A stretch of 44,622 nt of DNA, taken from the NCBI GenBank assembly GCA_038227045.1, contig JBBRQD010000040.1, positions 1 to 44,622 on the forward strand. Reading direction: 5' to 3'. Both the position numbers and the translations under genes were made by a program. The stretch comes from JANXLS01 sp038227045. Lineage in GTDB: Bacteria; Planctomycetota; SZUA-567; H5-PLA8. Each line of letters begins with the position of its first letter. Position 1 is the stretch's first letter. The notes under the pieces are model-generated. The model searched no databases, was not told the DNA's origin, and saw only the letters and a program-made list of their open reading frames with translations. This document shows positions 10,147-18,971 of the stretch, piece by piece.

Positions 10147-10416
10147 TTATCGCGGGGTGTCTTCCGGCAGATCTTCGATCAATTCGAGTCCTGCTTGAGA
10201 GACGCTCGATGGGGTCTTTTTCCGGATTTTTTCAATTTTTCGCCGCGGCGATTCGAACGCTCCGTGCGTTGCCGCATGGTCGAAGACGTTGGAACCTGCG
10301 CACTTATTTTCATCCATCGCGCGAATGTCCTTCAAGCGCTGGTGATAGGCTGAAATCAAATCGTGGCGGCTGACCATTCCGACCACCTGTATCGTGCGCG
10401 GACGCCCTCCGGCGCC
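10147..10416 (-). pseudogene. Remnant of a CBS-domain C-terminus, in frame behind the ClC stop codon
   Basis: Immediately after the clc TAA (10417-10419) the same frame stays open for 89 codons. Its first part reads IQVVGMVSRHDLISAYHQR, which is the characteristic last strand and helix of a CBS domain as found at the end of bacterial ClC proteins. A charged tail follows and ends in a proper stop. No ribosome-binding site precedes it, and only the last fragment of a CBS domain is present. The simplest reading is the 3' end of a second, related ClC/CBS gene whose front was deleted. Readthrough of the clc stop is possible but makes poor domain sense, because clc already ends with its own complete CBS pair and a TrkA-C-like domain. 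Confidence 0.55.
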
Positions 10417-12498
10417 TTAATTGCCTTTATTTGAGATTGGAAGGATAATTAGAACATCGCCCCTTTGAATTGGCTTATCGGGATCAGGAGGCGAAGACAA
10501 TTCCCCAGTCGATGCTTCAATCGCGATAACTTGACAACCATAGTTGCGCCGGTAGTCACTCTCCCGTAGCGACTTCCCGATCAGTTCTTGAGGACTGCTG
10601 ATTCGTTTAATACAACTTTTCTGCGGGTCGGTAAATTCTCCGAGCAAATCAACCAGACGCGCTTCTTTCTCCAGTGCAGAAAATCCAGCATGCTCCCGCA
10701 GAGCATGTTCTCGTTGTTCAGCCAGTCGTTCACGCACGGCTGTAAAAATTGAGGATCGGGTCAGCATACCTGCAAACTCACCGGTTTCTTTTGTGACGAC
10801 CGGCAGCGCTTCCAGATTATGTCTGTCGAAAATACCGAGCGCTCCGTACAGGTCGTCATCTGGGTAGAGCACAACAGGCGGGTGCGACATGATGTCTACG
10901 GCGCGGATGACGTGCGGCAGAATCTTCAATTCGACCGCACGTAAGATGTCTCCAGTGCTCACCACGCCGACTAGCTCCCGATCTTTCACAACGGCGAACG
11001 TTGGTCGCGCTCCGGTTGGAATTTTGGCCAGCAATTCCGCGAGCGTGGTGCCCGGATGGGCGATGAATGGCCACTTTAAATTCATCAGTTCGGCCGATGT
11101 CCAATCGCCAAGCATTGTGGCGAGTGAGCGTCCGGCGTGAGCAGGAGATTCGTTCGGTCCCACCATCTGTTCGGGATAAACGCCCCAGCGCCGGCCGAGC
11201 ACATATGACAGTGTCGTGACCAGCATCAGCGGCACGATTAGGCCGTAACTTCCGGTCATTTCAGTAATCATCACAATCGCGGCGAGCGGAGTTCGCAACG
11301 ATGCCGAAAACACGCCGGCCATGGCAACCGGAATCAAGGCGTGGCGAAGCGCCGGCGGAAACGTGTCGGGGAAAAATACTTCCAGAAATGCACCTGCCGC
11401 AGCTCCGGTGGCGCCGCCGATGAATAACACTGGACCGAACAATCCGCCGGCGCTTTGGCCGCCGATCATTGTTCCTGTCGCAACGCATTTTGCCGTCATG
11501 ACCGCCACGAACAGCAAGGCCCAGTGCGCCCACGTGTAATTACCCAGTAATGCTCCATCCAGCACGTTTTGCAGGAATTGGTAACGTGAATCCATGACTT
11601 GCGGGATGGCACACGCGATTGCGCCGACAATTAGTCCTGCGATCGCCGGACTAAGCCAGGACGGAATCTTGAAATGCTGTCTCAAGTGAGTCATTCCCTC
11701 AAGACAATAGTAAAAAAATATTCCCGCTGCCGCACAGAGGAACGCCAGTCCTGTGTACGCGATCAGTTCAATGGGATGCGTGAACGTCAGCGTCCCGATG
11801 CCGCTGAACAGATAAATTCCGTAGCCGCCGAATGCCATGAATACTGAATAGCTGGTCACGGAGGCGATAATCGCCGACATCAGTGCGCTGGCTTCAATCT
11901 CAGGCTCTCGGTACAGCACCGTCGTGGCAAAGATCGCGCCACCCAACGGGCATTTAAAAATTGCGCCCACTCCCGCTGCACATCCCGCGATAAGAAACAG
12001 CCGCCGCTCCATTCGTGACCGCTTAAACGCGGTTGCCAGCGTCGAGCCAATCGACGCGCCGAGCACCGCAATCACGGCTTCTTTTCCCACCGATCCGCCC
12101 AGTGAAATCACGCACACGGCCGCGAATGCTTTCAACGCGGAGTCGCGCAATGGCAGCACAGCCCCGAAATGATGAAAGGAATCGACCAGCACCGCAGTGC
12201 CGTGTGCGCGCGTCGGCCGGCACAACAATCCAACGAGGATTCCCGAAATGATCCCGCCAAACATCGGATAAAACAGAATCGCCCAGTTAAAATGAAAGAA
12301 GGTCGCGCTGCCCGGATCGACGACACGTCCAATTAGTTGTTCCTGCCCAAACCCAATCGACCACTCCAGCCCCCGGGCAGTCAAACCGATGACGAGACCT
12401 ACAAGCACGCTCAGATAAATCATCCGCCCCAACCGCGACCCCGAACGGGCGAGGCGGTTGGCATTATTGATAATTCCGGAATAGGCTGCTGCAACCAT
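10417..12498 (-). CDS. ClC-family chloride channel/transporter with CBS pair and TrkA-C-like tail
   Basis: A 693-residue protein. Residues 25-440 are the multi-helix ClC membrane domain. The selectivity-filter motifs are present: GGSVGKE at 134-140, with E140 at the gating-glutamate position, and GGLFGP at 351-356. Two CBS domains follow (about 468-530 and 533-595), then an RCK_C/TrkA-C-like domain (about 605-690). At the intracellular pair equivalent to E. coli Glu202/Glu203, the sequence has T193-V194. Loss of the internal proton glutamate is typical of channels rather than Cl-/H+ exchangers, so passive anion conductance is likely but not proven. The CBS pair suggests nucleotide control. 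The start ATG has only a weak ribosome-binding site. It lies 161 bases after the aldehyde dehydrogenase on the same strand. Confidence 0.93.
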   Translation of the reverse strand: MVAAAYSGIINNANRLARSGSRLGRMIYLSVLVGLVIGLTARGLEWSIGFGQEQLIGRVVDPGSATFFHFNWAILFYPMFGGIISGILVGLLCRPTRAHGTAVLVDSFHHFGAVLPLRDSALKAFAAVCVISLGGSVGKEAVIAVLGASIGSTLATAFKRSRMERRLFLIAGCAAGVGAIFKCPLGGAIFATTVLYREPEIEASALMSAIIASVTSYSVFMAFGGYGIYLFSGIGTLTFTHPIELIAYTGLAFLCAAAGIFFYYCLEGMTHLRQHFKIPSWLSPAIAGLIVGAIACAIPQVMDSRYQFLQNVLDGALLGNYTWAHWALLFVAVMTAKCVATGTMIGGQSAGGLFGPVLFIGGATGAAAGAFLEVFFPDTFPPALRHALIPVAMAGVFSASLRTPLAAIVMITEMTGSYGLIVPLMLVTTLSYVLGRRWGVYPEQMVGPNESPAHAGRSLATMLGDWTSAELMNLKWPFIAHPGTTLAELLAKIPTGARPTFAVVKDRELVGVVSTGDILRAVELKILPHVIRAVDIMSHPPVVLYPDDDLYGALGIFDRHNLEALPVVTKETGEFAGMLTRSSIFTAVRERLAEQREHALREHAGFSALEKEARLVDLLGEFTDPQKSCIKRISSPQELIGKSLRESDYRRNYGCQVIAIEASTGELSSPPDPDKPIQRGDVLIILPISNKGN

Positions 12499-12659
12499 GA
12501 TCTCGTCGTCTCAATCCACACGGTAAAAGCGAACACGGTTGGTTAAGTATAGCGCGGTGAAGGGCTGGGGCCACTGGGTTCTTGGAAGGGAGTCCAGGTA
12601 GAAACCGCTCATCAATTCAAAATGTGTTGCCGTTTCTTCTTGTCTTGCCGTGCTCCGTT

Positions 12660-14105
12660 CTACGGTTTTACGACCAGCAGTTTGGGCTGGCTGAACTCGC
12701 GCACTACTTCCGCCACGCCTTCGCGCCCGAATCCGGACTCTTTTACTCCGCCGTAGAGCTGCGAATCGAGGCGGAAGGTCGTCGGGAGGTTGACGAGCAC
12801 CGCTCCGCATTCGAGCTCGCGATACGCGTATTCCGTGCTCCTTAGTGAACCGGTGAAGACGCTGGTTTGCAGGCCGTACTTTGAGGCGTTTGCGCGCGCG
12901 ACGCCTTCTTCGAAATCCTTTACGGCATCCATCGTCACTACCGGTCCAAAGATTTCTTCGCAGGAAAGCGACTGATCGTTGGGCACGGCTTCGAGCAGCC
13001 AGGGCGATATCAAATTCTCGCTGCGCCGCTCGCCGCGAATCAACACGCGGGCGCCGGCGTTTTCCGCGGACTTCAGCCACGCCTCGATGCGGCCGGCGGC
13101 GGCGCTGTCGATCAGCGGCCCGACCAGCGCGTTTTCGTCCGCTGGATTGTCGCTCACCGGCACGTCGTTCAAAATCTTTCCCGCGAGTCTGCGCTCGAAT
13201 TCGTCCGCCGCTTCACGATGCACGAACACGCGCTGTGTCTTGATGCAGATCTGTCCGGAGTACATGTAGCCCGCGGTGGCGACGGCCGTGGCGGCGGCTT
13301 CCAGGTCGGCGCTGAGATCGACGATCAGCGCCGCATTTCCGCCGAGTTCGAGCAGGACTTTCTGGCGGGGCAGAGCTTTGTGCTTGATCGCCCAGCCCGC
13401 CTTGGCGGAACCGGTGAACGAAATGGCCGCGAATTCGGGGCATGCGCAGAGCGCCTGGCCTGTCTCCATTCCGCCGGGAAGCACTTGCAGCGCGGCGGGC
13501 GGGAAGCCGCTTTTCAATACGATTTCGCCCAACGCCAACGCCGCGGACGGCGCTTGCGGCGGCGGCTTGATGACGATCGGGCATCCAGCGGCCAAGGCGG
13601 GCGCTACTTTATGGGCAACCAGATTCAGTGGAAAATTGAACGGCGAGATGCCGAGAATCGGACCCAGCGGAAAATACTCGATGCGCCCGATCTTTCCTTC
13701 GCCTTGCACCTCGCGGTCCGGGTAGACGATTTCTCCCGGAGTTCGCTGCGCTTCTTCCGCGGCAGTCTGAAATGTTTTGACAGCGCGCTGAACTTCGAGC
13801 CGCGCCAACGCCATCGGCTTGCCGGCTTCGTTGCGGATGGACGCGGCAATCGCTTCGGCACGTTCAGCGATTCCAGCGGAAATCGCGCGCAGCGCTTCCG
13901 AGCGTTTAAAGCGGGACATTGCGCGTATCGCCGGAAACACGCGCGCCGCCGCTTGCGCGGCTGCGCGCGCGTGTTCCGGGCTTGCGGAAAATGTTGGGAT
14001 GCATGGATTGGCGGCGGAGTATTTCTGGGGCCACGGCGAGCGGCAGTCCAGCACGGCACTGCTTTCGACGTGCTTGCCATCGAGCAGAAAAGGGTTTGTG
14101 TTCAC
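12660..14105 (-). CDS. NAD(P)-dependent aldehyde dehydrogenase
   Basis: A 481-residue protein, the usual length for the superfamily. It oxidises an aldehyde to the acid in the cytoplasm. Key residues are all present: N157 in SPFNFPLN, the general base E253 in LLELGG, the nucleophile C287 in SGQIC, and the EEIFGP cofactor motif at 383-388. The start is GTG at 14105, chosen because a perfect GGAGG lies seven bases upstream; no better in-frame start exists. The sequence resembles the GAPN/lactaldehyde/succinate-semialdehyde group more than betaine or long-chain enzymes, but the substrate cannot be read from sequence. A strong terminator separates it from lptD upstream, so it probably has its own promoter or depends on readthrough. 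Confidence 0.93.
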   Translation of the reverse strand: MNTNPFLLDGKHVESSAVLDCRSPWPQKYSAANPCIPTFSASPEHARAAAQAAARVFPAIRAMSRFKRSEALRAISAGIAERAEAIAASIRNEAGKPMALARLEVQRAVKTFQTAAEEAQRTPGEIVYPDREVQGEGKIGRIEYFPLGPILGISPFNFPLNLVAHKVAPALAAGCPIVIKPPPQAPSAALALGEIVLKSGFPPAALQVLPGGMETGQALCACPEFAAISFTGSAKAGWAIKHKALPRQKVLLELGGNAALIVDLSADLEAAATAVATAGYMYSGQICIKTQRVFVHREAADEFERRLAGKILNDVPVSDNPADENALVGPLIDSAAAGRIEAWLKSAENAGARVLIRGERRSENLISPWLLEAVPNDQSLSCEEIFGPVVTMDAVKDFEEGVARANASKYGLQTSVFTGSLRSTEYAYRELECGAVLVNLPTTFRLDSQLYGGVKESGFGREGVAEVVREFSQPKLLVVKP

Positions 14106-14117
14106 TGCGTATCCTCC

Positions 14118-14144
14118 AAAACAAACAGGGGCGTTCAGCCCCTG
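14118..14144 (-). terminator. Intrinsic terminator after the LptD-like gene
   Basis: On the minus strand a perfect seven-base-pair stem CAGGGGC/GCCCCTG (14144-14126) with a five-base loop is followed directly by TTTGTTTT. It lies between the stop of the LptD-like gene and the ribosome-binding site of the aldehyde dehydrogenase. Confidence 0.8.
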
Positions 14145-14177
14145 GAGTTTAAACCAATTTGGAGTGAGCGCGCGGCT

Positions 14178-17100
14178 CTATTTCGAGCCGGCGGATGTCG
14201 GCTGGCTTGCCGGAAGCGTCCATTCGTCGGCGTCCACGGCGAGCTTTTTCACGGGCTTCGCCGCAGGAACTTTGTTGAGATCGACCGTATCCGCGATCGA
14301 ATCGCCTTTGCCGCGAATTCCCGACGTGGATTCTGGCGGTCCAGGAACATCCGGTCCACCGGAGCTTTTGGTTTTCCCTTTCCGATTCATGCGCTGCTGG
14401 CGCATGATCTGGAAGGGATCGTAGTTGCGCGTTTCCGGTTCCTCGAATTCGCCGCCGAGGGTCACCGGATTGACCAGCGGATCGTTCTCCGGCAAAATCA
14501 AATTGCGCGAGACCACCGTCGGGCGAATCGCGCCGTAAAAACCGTGATCGTTGAGATTTTTATCGACCGAATAGTTGATCGAGGCGTCGAACGGCCCATA
14601 GTGGCGGGTCAATCCAATATATTGGACATTGCGCCCTTTAATGAGGTTCAACGATTTCTTCTTTTCCAAAATTTCTTCGTAGCTGACGCCCCAGCGGTCG
14701 CTCAATTCGTATTCCGCCCGCAGATGGTATTGATCCGATCCGGTAATCGCGTGTGACAGATCGCTGTAATTGAAGCGTTCGGAGAATTCCATGCGCCAGC
14801 GGTCGTGCGGATCGATGGTGATTTTATATTGCGCCGTCTCGGTGGTAAAATCCTGAGGATTGAAGCCCACCCCGGCATCCAGGCGCACCACGTCGAGAAC
14901 GCGCAAAAAGCCTTCCAAGCGCAGCATACCGAAAGTGTCTCCGCCCAGTAGGCGCTGCCGATCGGTGTTGCTCGGATAGACATCCAGCGCGGTATCGAAA
15001 CCACCGACACTGATCGTCCGCGTCTCGCCGTTCGCAACGGGTATTTTCGTCTGGAACGTTTGATCCAACGAAAACGTAATGACGTTCTGGCGCATCAGGT
15101 CGTCGACTTCGTCGAAATCGAGAATCTTCACGGGGTCGTTGACCGTGTTGCTGACGCCGCGAAAACTAATGCGCGGTTCTATAATGTGGCGCATTCCCTC
15201 AATGCCCAGCGCTTCGTTTTTCAGATCGCAGAACGTACCGTAAATGCGTGTGTCGAGGTCGAGCCCATAGGTCAGCGCACCCTGGGAAATCGCATTGCCT
15301 TTGATGCCATCGCGGCCGACGAACCCGCCCGGATCGCCTTCGCGCGAATTGTCGTACAGCATTCCCTGAGCGCCCAAGTGCGGCGTCACGTTGAGGAAGC
15401 AGAACGCCTTGGTGGGTCTGGCAAAATCGACTTTGCCGTACAATCGTCCCGAATCGAAATTGGCCTGGTTGTAAATGTCGCGCTCAAAATAGCGCCGCAT
15501 GCGGGCGGCTTGTTCTTCGGACGACATGTACACGCCCCAGCCAATGTCCGTGGGCAATGTCGAGTAGGTCAACGAGGGTTCGTAACCCGTGAAGGTGCCA
15601 TAGTCGAAGGGGCTGCGCGGAGGCGAGCTATCGAAGTTTTCGGGATTGGTGCGGAACAGAAATTCCAGCGAATAATCGTCGCATGCCTTGCGCGCGGAGG
15701 CCAGCGCTTCGGACTGATTCCGCCGATTGTAGTTGAGCGGAAAATACTCGAGGTTGAAATCGCGGTCGGACTCGTGTTCGTAGACAAAATCGAGCTGGAT
15801 ATTTTCGATGCCCGCAAGGCGCTTGATTGGAATGTGTTGCTGGAACTCGCCCAATCCGCGCACATCGCCTTCGTGTGTTTGAAGCGCAAACGAAGGCGGC
15901 CCGGCGTTGTCGATTTTGCGGCGCGCCAGAAAGAGCAGATTTGGATCGAATTGAATGCGCTGGAAACCGTCGATTTTGGGCTGCACACGCCGTTCGAGAT
16001 CGCGCTGGGCGCGATTGATGTCGTCGACCGTCTTGATTTGAATTTCGTCCTCACCATAGGCGCGCACGTACCCCGATCCGTATTCGTAATACAGTTTATC
16101 GGTGCCGCAGCCTGGGACTTGGAAGCCCCGGGTTTGCCACGCCAATTCGAATCCCGCAGCGGGACCGCGGCGGGTGCGCTCGTCGAGATCGACATAGACG
16201 TGTGTGAATTGGAACGGCCGCGTCTGGATCTCGCCTTTGGCCGGGCCCATGTCATAGCCGAAACGGGTCAGAATGTAATTGCCCCAGCGGCCCGACTTGC
16301 CCTGATGCACTGAAAAATATTCGCGTTTGTTGGCCATGTCGTAGGTCACTGTCGGCATCGGCAAGAGATCGTATCCGAATAGCTGCAACCGGCCCTTCTG
16401 CGCGACCACCTTTTCCGCCGCCAAAGTGGTTTTTCCGGGATTTTGGATGTCCGGAACTTCATGCATATAAAAGTCCATCGTGGCGGCTTTCACGCCATAA
16501 ATGGGGTGCGCCATTTCATCGTTGGTAATAAACGCATTTTCGGTGGTGTAATGCAGTTTGCTGTGGCGGATCAACTTGTCGGCCTTCAGGACAAATCCCA
16601 CGCGGGCTTGAGGATCGCTCTGAGCGTCAATGTAAGTGCCATACGGATCCTTTTTCTTAAATGTCGCGTCTTCTCCGGGCATCACCGTGTGTCTGTTTGG
16701 CGATTTATCCACGAGCAGCGCCGGATTTTCCTTGAGGCCGAACGCTTTGTTCGACGTACTCGAACCCAGTGCACTGGCTCCCGCAGTCACCTTAATGACC
16801 GCGTCCACAAGATAACCCGAATCGCTGTCCACATCGATGTACGCGGCCGACCCAGCCATTTCAGTTTCGCCGATGCGCATGCGGCAATTGCCTTCCGCAT
16901 ACATTTCGCGCGTCTCGCGATAGAACACAATGTTGTCTGCTTCAAGTTTGATGCCTTGGTAGCGCACATAGGCACTGCCCGAAAGGACGACGGCACCTTT
17001 TTCATCGAGGAAGGATTGCTTGGTGGCCGACCAATCCAAACCAGACATCATATCGGATGAGGACGGTTTGGCCGTTTTGTCGGCATCTCCAGGCTTGGAT

Positions 17101-17240
17101 GGTTTGGGATCGGTTACAACTGGCGGCTTGGGTGCGTCTTCTCCGGCATTCGCCCTAACGCCGATTAAATAAACCCCTAAAATACCGGTGAGCGCCAGTG
17201 TCAGCGCCGGGATGCTAAAGGAATGCATTGGTTTCATCAT
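14178..17240 (-). CDS. lptD: LptD/OstA-like outer-membrane LPS-assembly protein
   Basis: Predicted 1020 residues. A signal peptide (MMKPMHSF, long hydrophobic core, VRANA cleavage region) is followed by a Pro/Lys-rich linker and an OstA/LptA-type beta-jellyroll (about 70-170, with ADNIVFYRETREMYAEGN). A long C-terminal part with alternating polar/hydrophobic strands ends in a barrel segment (YELSDRWGVSYEE, GLTRHYGPFDASINYSVD). This is the architecture of LptD, which inserts lipopolysaccharide into the outer leaflet. An upstream frame extends to 17372, but 17240 is preferred: it begins the signal peptide, has GGA just upstream, and lies about 50 bases after a good promoter. The last roughly 90 residues (Lys/Pro-rich, disordered) extend past the barrel, which is unusual. 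It is larger than E. coli LptD (784 residues). Confidence 0.8.
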   Translation of the reverse strand: MMKPMHSFSIPALTLALTGILGVYLIGVRANAGEDAPKPPVVTDPKPSKPGDADKTAKPSSSDMMSGLDWSATKQSFLDEKGAVVLSGSAYVRYQGIKLEADNIVFYRETREMYAEGNCRMRIGETEMAGSAAYIDVDSDSGYLVDAVIKVTAGASALGSSTSNKAFGLKENPALLVDKSPNRHTVMPGEDATFKKKDPYGTYIDAQSDPQARVGFVLKADKLIRHSKLHYTTENAFITNDEMAHPIYGVKAATMDFYMHEVPDIQNPGKTTLAAEKVVAQKGRLQLFGYDLLPMPTVTYDMANKREYFSVHQGKSGRWGNYILTRFGYDMGPAKGEIQTRPFQFTHVYVDLDERTRRGPAAGFELAWQTRGFQVPGCGTDKLYYEYGSGYVRAYGEDEIQIKTVDDINRAQRDLERRVQPKIDGFQRIQFDPNLLFLARRKIDNAGPPSFALQTHEGDVRGLGEFQQHIPIKRLAGIENIQLDFVYEHESDRDFNLEYFPLNYNRRNQSEALASARKACDDYSLEFLFRTNPENFDSSPPRSPFDYGTFTGYEPSLTYSTLPTDIGWGVYMSSEEQAARMRRYFERDIYNQANFDSGRLYGKVDFARPTKAFCFLNVTPHLGAQGMLYDNSREGDPGGFVGRDGIKGNAISQGALTYGLDLDTRIYGTFCDLKNEALGIEGMRHIIEPRISFRGVSNTVNDPVKILDFDEVDDLMRQNVITFSLDQTFQTKIPVANGETRTISVGGFDTALDVYPSNTDRQRLLGGDTFGMLRLEGFLRVLDVVRLDAGVGFNPQDFTTETAQYKITIDPHDRWRMEFSERFNYSDLSHAITGSDQYHLRAEYELSDRWGVSYEEILEKKKSLNLIKGRNVQYIGLTRHYGPFDASINYSVDKNLNDHGFYGAIRPTVVSRNLILPENDPLVNPVTLGGEFEEPETRNYDPFQIMRQQRMNRKGKTKSSGGPDVPGPPESTSGIRGKGDSIADTVDLNKVPAAKPVKKLAVDADEWTLPASQPTSAGSK

Positions 17241-17296
17241 GAGTTCCGGGATTTTAAACGCTTTGCGCCAAAATGCAAGAGTGTCTCTTAAAATTT

Positions 17297-17324
17297 GTAT
17301 TAGGGAACTGTTAAAACTCATCAA
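17297..17324 (-). promoter_or_regulatory. Predicted sigma70-type promoter for the LptD-like gene
   Basis: On the minus strand TTGATG (17324-17319) and TAATAC (17302-17297) are separated by 16 bases. Transcription would begin near 17290, giving a leader of about 50 bases before the chosen start at 17240. Confidence 0.5.
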
Positions 17325-17493
17325 TCCATCCGCCCTTCGACTTCCTTTATCGGCAAAATCATGCATGCTCACGCTAAAAGTATTTCATTCTTGAAAACTG
17401 AAGGAAGCCGCGGCAACAGCGAGTTATTGAGTAAGAAGCAAGACGCAGCCCGCATCGCTGAGCTTCATATAGAATGTACCAGGGTTCACGTTT

Positions 17494-18225
17494 ATGCCTA
17501 AAACGGCGGCTGACATTCGCGAGGCGCTCGCGTTAAAAATAAAAGACGAACTCGCGGGTCCAGTGCTGCTCCGCATGATCGCCGAATACGATGGCTGGAT
17601 GATACCGAATTCGTTCATGCATGTGGGCGAACCGCCGGTGCAATACGCGCTCATGTTCACCGACGAGGATGCCTACAAATTCGCGCAGAACGAATTTGGC
17701 GCGCGAAACGTTCCGGACGAATACTTGCAGTTGCCGGGCAGCCAGATCCTGGCGAAGCTGGCCGGATCGGTGGATAGCATCAGCATCAATCCCTGTTCGG
17801 CGGAATCGATTGCGTTTCCCAAGCAATTGCTGCCCGAATTGACCCAATTGGGCGAAGCGATCGAAGTGGAGCGCGCGCTGTCAAACGTTCTGTTGAACGA
17901 CACGGGTTGGAAGACCATTAAAAATTACCAAGGCTATTTCGTCCCGGTCGGCCAGTCGAGCGATGGCCATTTCGCACCGCTTCCCGCGCCGGATCCTCAA
18001 GGCCGGAACCTGCTGCCCGTGTTTACATTCAGCGACGCAGTGAACGCCTACCTCTTCGACCAGCACGGCGGTACACCCATCGACGTGACGATTTACTCCG
18101 GCGATTTTCTCTGCAAATGGATCGTTGAATCGCGCTGCGACGGTGTCATCTTCAACTGCAGCGGGCCAGGCCGCCCAATCGCGTTCGCCAAAGAATTCGC
18201 GGATAAAGTGCTGAGCCACGCGTGA
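17494..18225 (+). CDS. SseB-like domain protein (tandem)
   Basis: A cytoplasmic protein of 243 residues with no signal peptide. It seems to contain two copies of an SseB-type fold. Each has a FTxxDAxxxF/Y-like segment (LMFTDEDAYKF; VFTFSDAVNAYLF) and ends with a strand-helix of the type SISINP...IAFPKQLL or GVIFNCSGPGRPIAFAKEF. SseB-like domains are widespread, poorly characterised cytoplasmic modules. ATG at 17494 is preceded by AGGG at nine bases. The next gene starts 19 bases downstream, and the pair ends in a shared terminator, so they are probably one transcript. The assignment is from motif recognition and the function is unknown. Confidence 0.65.
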   Translation: MPKTAADIREALALKIKDELAGPVLLRMIAEYDGWMIPNSFMHVGEPPVQYALMFTDEDAYKFAQNEFGARNVPDEYLQLPGSQILAKLAGSVDSISINPCSAESIAFPKQLLPELTQLGEAIEVERALSNVLLNDTGWKTIKNYQGYFVPVGQSSDGHFAPLPAPDPQGRNLLPVFTFSDAVNAYLFDQHGGTPIDVTIYSGDFLCKWIVESRCDGVIFNCSGPGRPIAFAKEFADKVLSHA

Positions 18226-18244
18226 AGCCCGATTTGAGATTGCG

Positions 18245-18805
18245 TTGAATCGACGCATCCGCTATGAGTCTCTCGCCATCGTGCCGCACCAAATCCGTGT
18301 TCATTCGCTCAAGTTTGGGCAGAAAGAGCTTGTCGTGTCCGATGTTGGTATCATGCCGGGGCTGGGACAGCTTCTCGCCGTTATAGCGGCCGTGATGGGG
18401 TGCTTTTATATAGGCTATGCGATTCTCTGTTACAAATTGTCGGGATACATTAAACGCATTCCCGCACAGCACAGGAAAATCGAGCCCGGACAAGTTTGTC
18501 TCTTGATGATTCCGGTCCTTTACCTGGCGTGGAACTTCGTGGCATTTCCGAATATTTCGGCCTCCTTTAAATCGTATTTTGATTCGATAGGCGATAAGTC
18601 GGTGGGCAATTGTGGCGCGGGGATCGGGACGGCATACGCGCTGTGCACAGCAGCGCCAGCCGCCGTTGGATTGACTGCCGGCGCGCGCGTCGATGCGTTG
18701 AATTGGGTTGCAGCAGGGCTTTATCTCGGTTCGTTCATGCTGCTCATCGTTTATTTCGTGACGGTTATTTCGCTTAAGAACAGAATTCCAGAAGATGCCG
18801 CTTGA
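18245..18805 (+). CDS. Multi-pass membrane protein of unknown function
   Basis: Up to 186 residues, with about four hydrophobic helices at roughly 38-62, 77-95, 120-140 and 145-168. It resembles DUF4328-type membrane proteins in helix number and in the Trp/Asn/Phe-rich start of the second helix pair, but this is tentative. The start is uncertain. TTG at 18245 gives the longest frame. GTG at 18335, with AAAGAG six bases upstream, and ATG at 18353, just before the first helix, are plausible alternatives. It probably shares a transcript with the SseB-like gene. Confidence 0.6.
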   Translation: MNRRIRYESLAIVPHQIRVHSLKFGQKELVVSDVGIMPGLGQLLAVIAAVMGCFYIGYAILCYKLSGYIKRIPAQHRKIEPGQVCLLMIPVLYLAWNFVAFPNISASFKSYFDSIGDKSVGNCGAGIGTAYALCTAAPAAVGLTAGARVDALNWVAAGLYLGSFMLLIVYFVTVISLKNRIPEDAA

Positions 18806-18845
18806 TAAAAAGTAGGGTGGTTTTCTAACCCGCCCTACTTTTTTT
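18806..18845 (+). terminator. Strong intrinsic terminator
   Basis: An A-tract and AGTAGGG stem (18807-18819) pair with CGCCCTACT and seven T residues (18831-18845) across an eight-base loop, with one G-T pair. The stem flanked by A on one side and T on the other could work in both directions. It closes the 17494-18805 transcript. Confidence 0.88.
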
Positions 18846-18971
18846 AATTCAGATAGTCCAGATCCCGCAGATTCTTGGCGCCCCACTCCTCGCCATTTTT
18901 CGCCGTCTTTTAAAGCCATTTGACGGCTTCATTATCGATTTTGAAAGCAATTAAAATCGGAATGGGAGGAC

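Noticed and set aside
9918..10373. 155-codon plus-strand frame between the giant gene and clc
   Set aside because: It overlaps the signal peptide of the giant gene and the CBS remnant, has no ribosome-binding site and shows no protein-like pattern.
10416..10417. Selenocysteine or programmed readthrough at the clc stop
   Set aside because: The stop is TAA, not TGA, and no recoding hairpin is evident. The fragment behind it is only a partial CBS domain, so a gene remnant is the simpler explanation.
15060..16313. 417-codon plus-strand frame opposite the LptD-like gene
   Set aside because: Antisense shadow without recognisable features; the minus-strand LptD-like frame explains the region.
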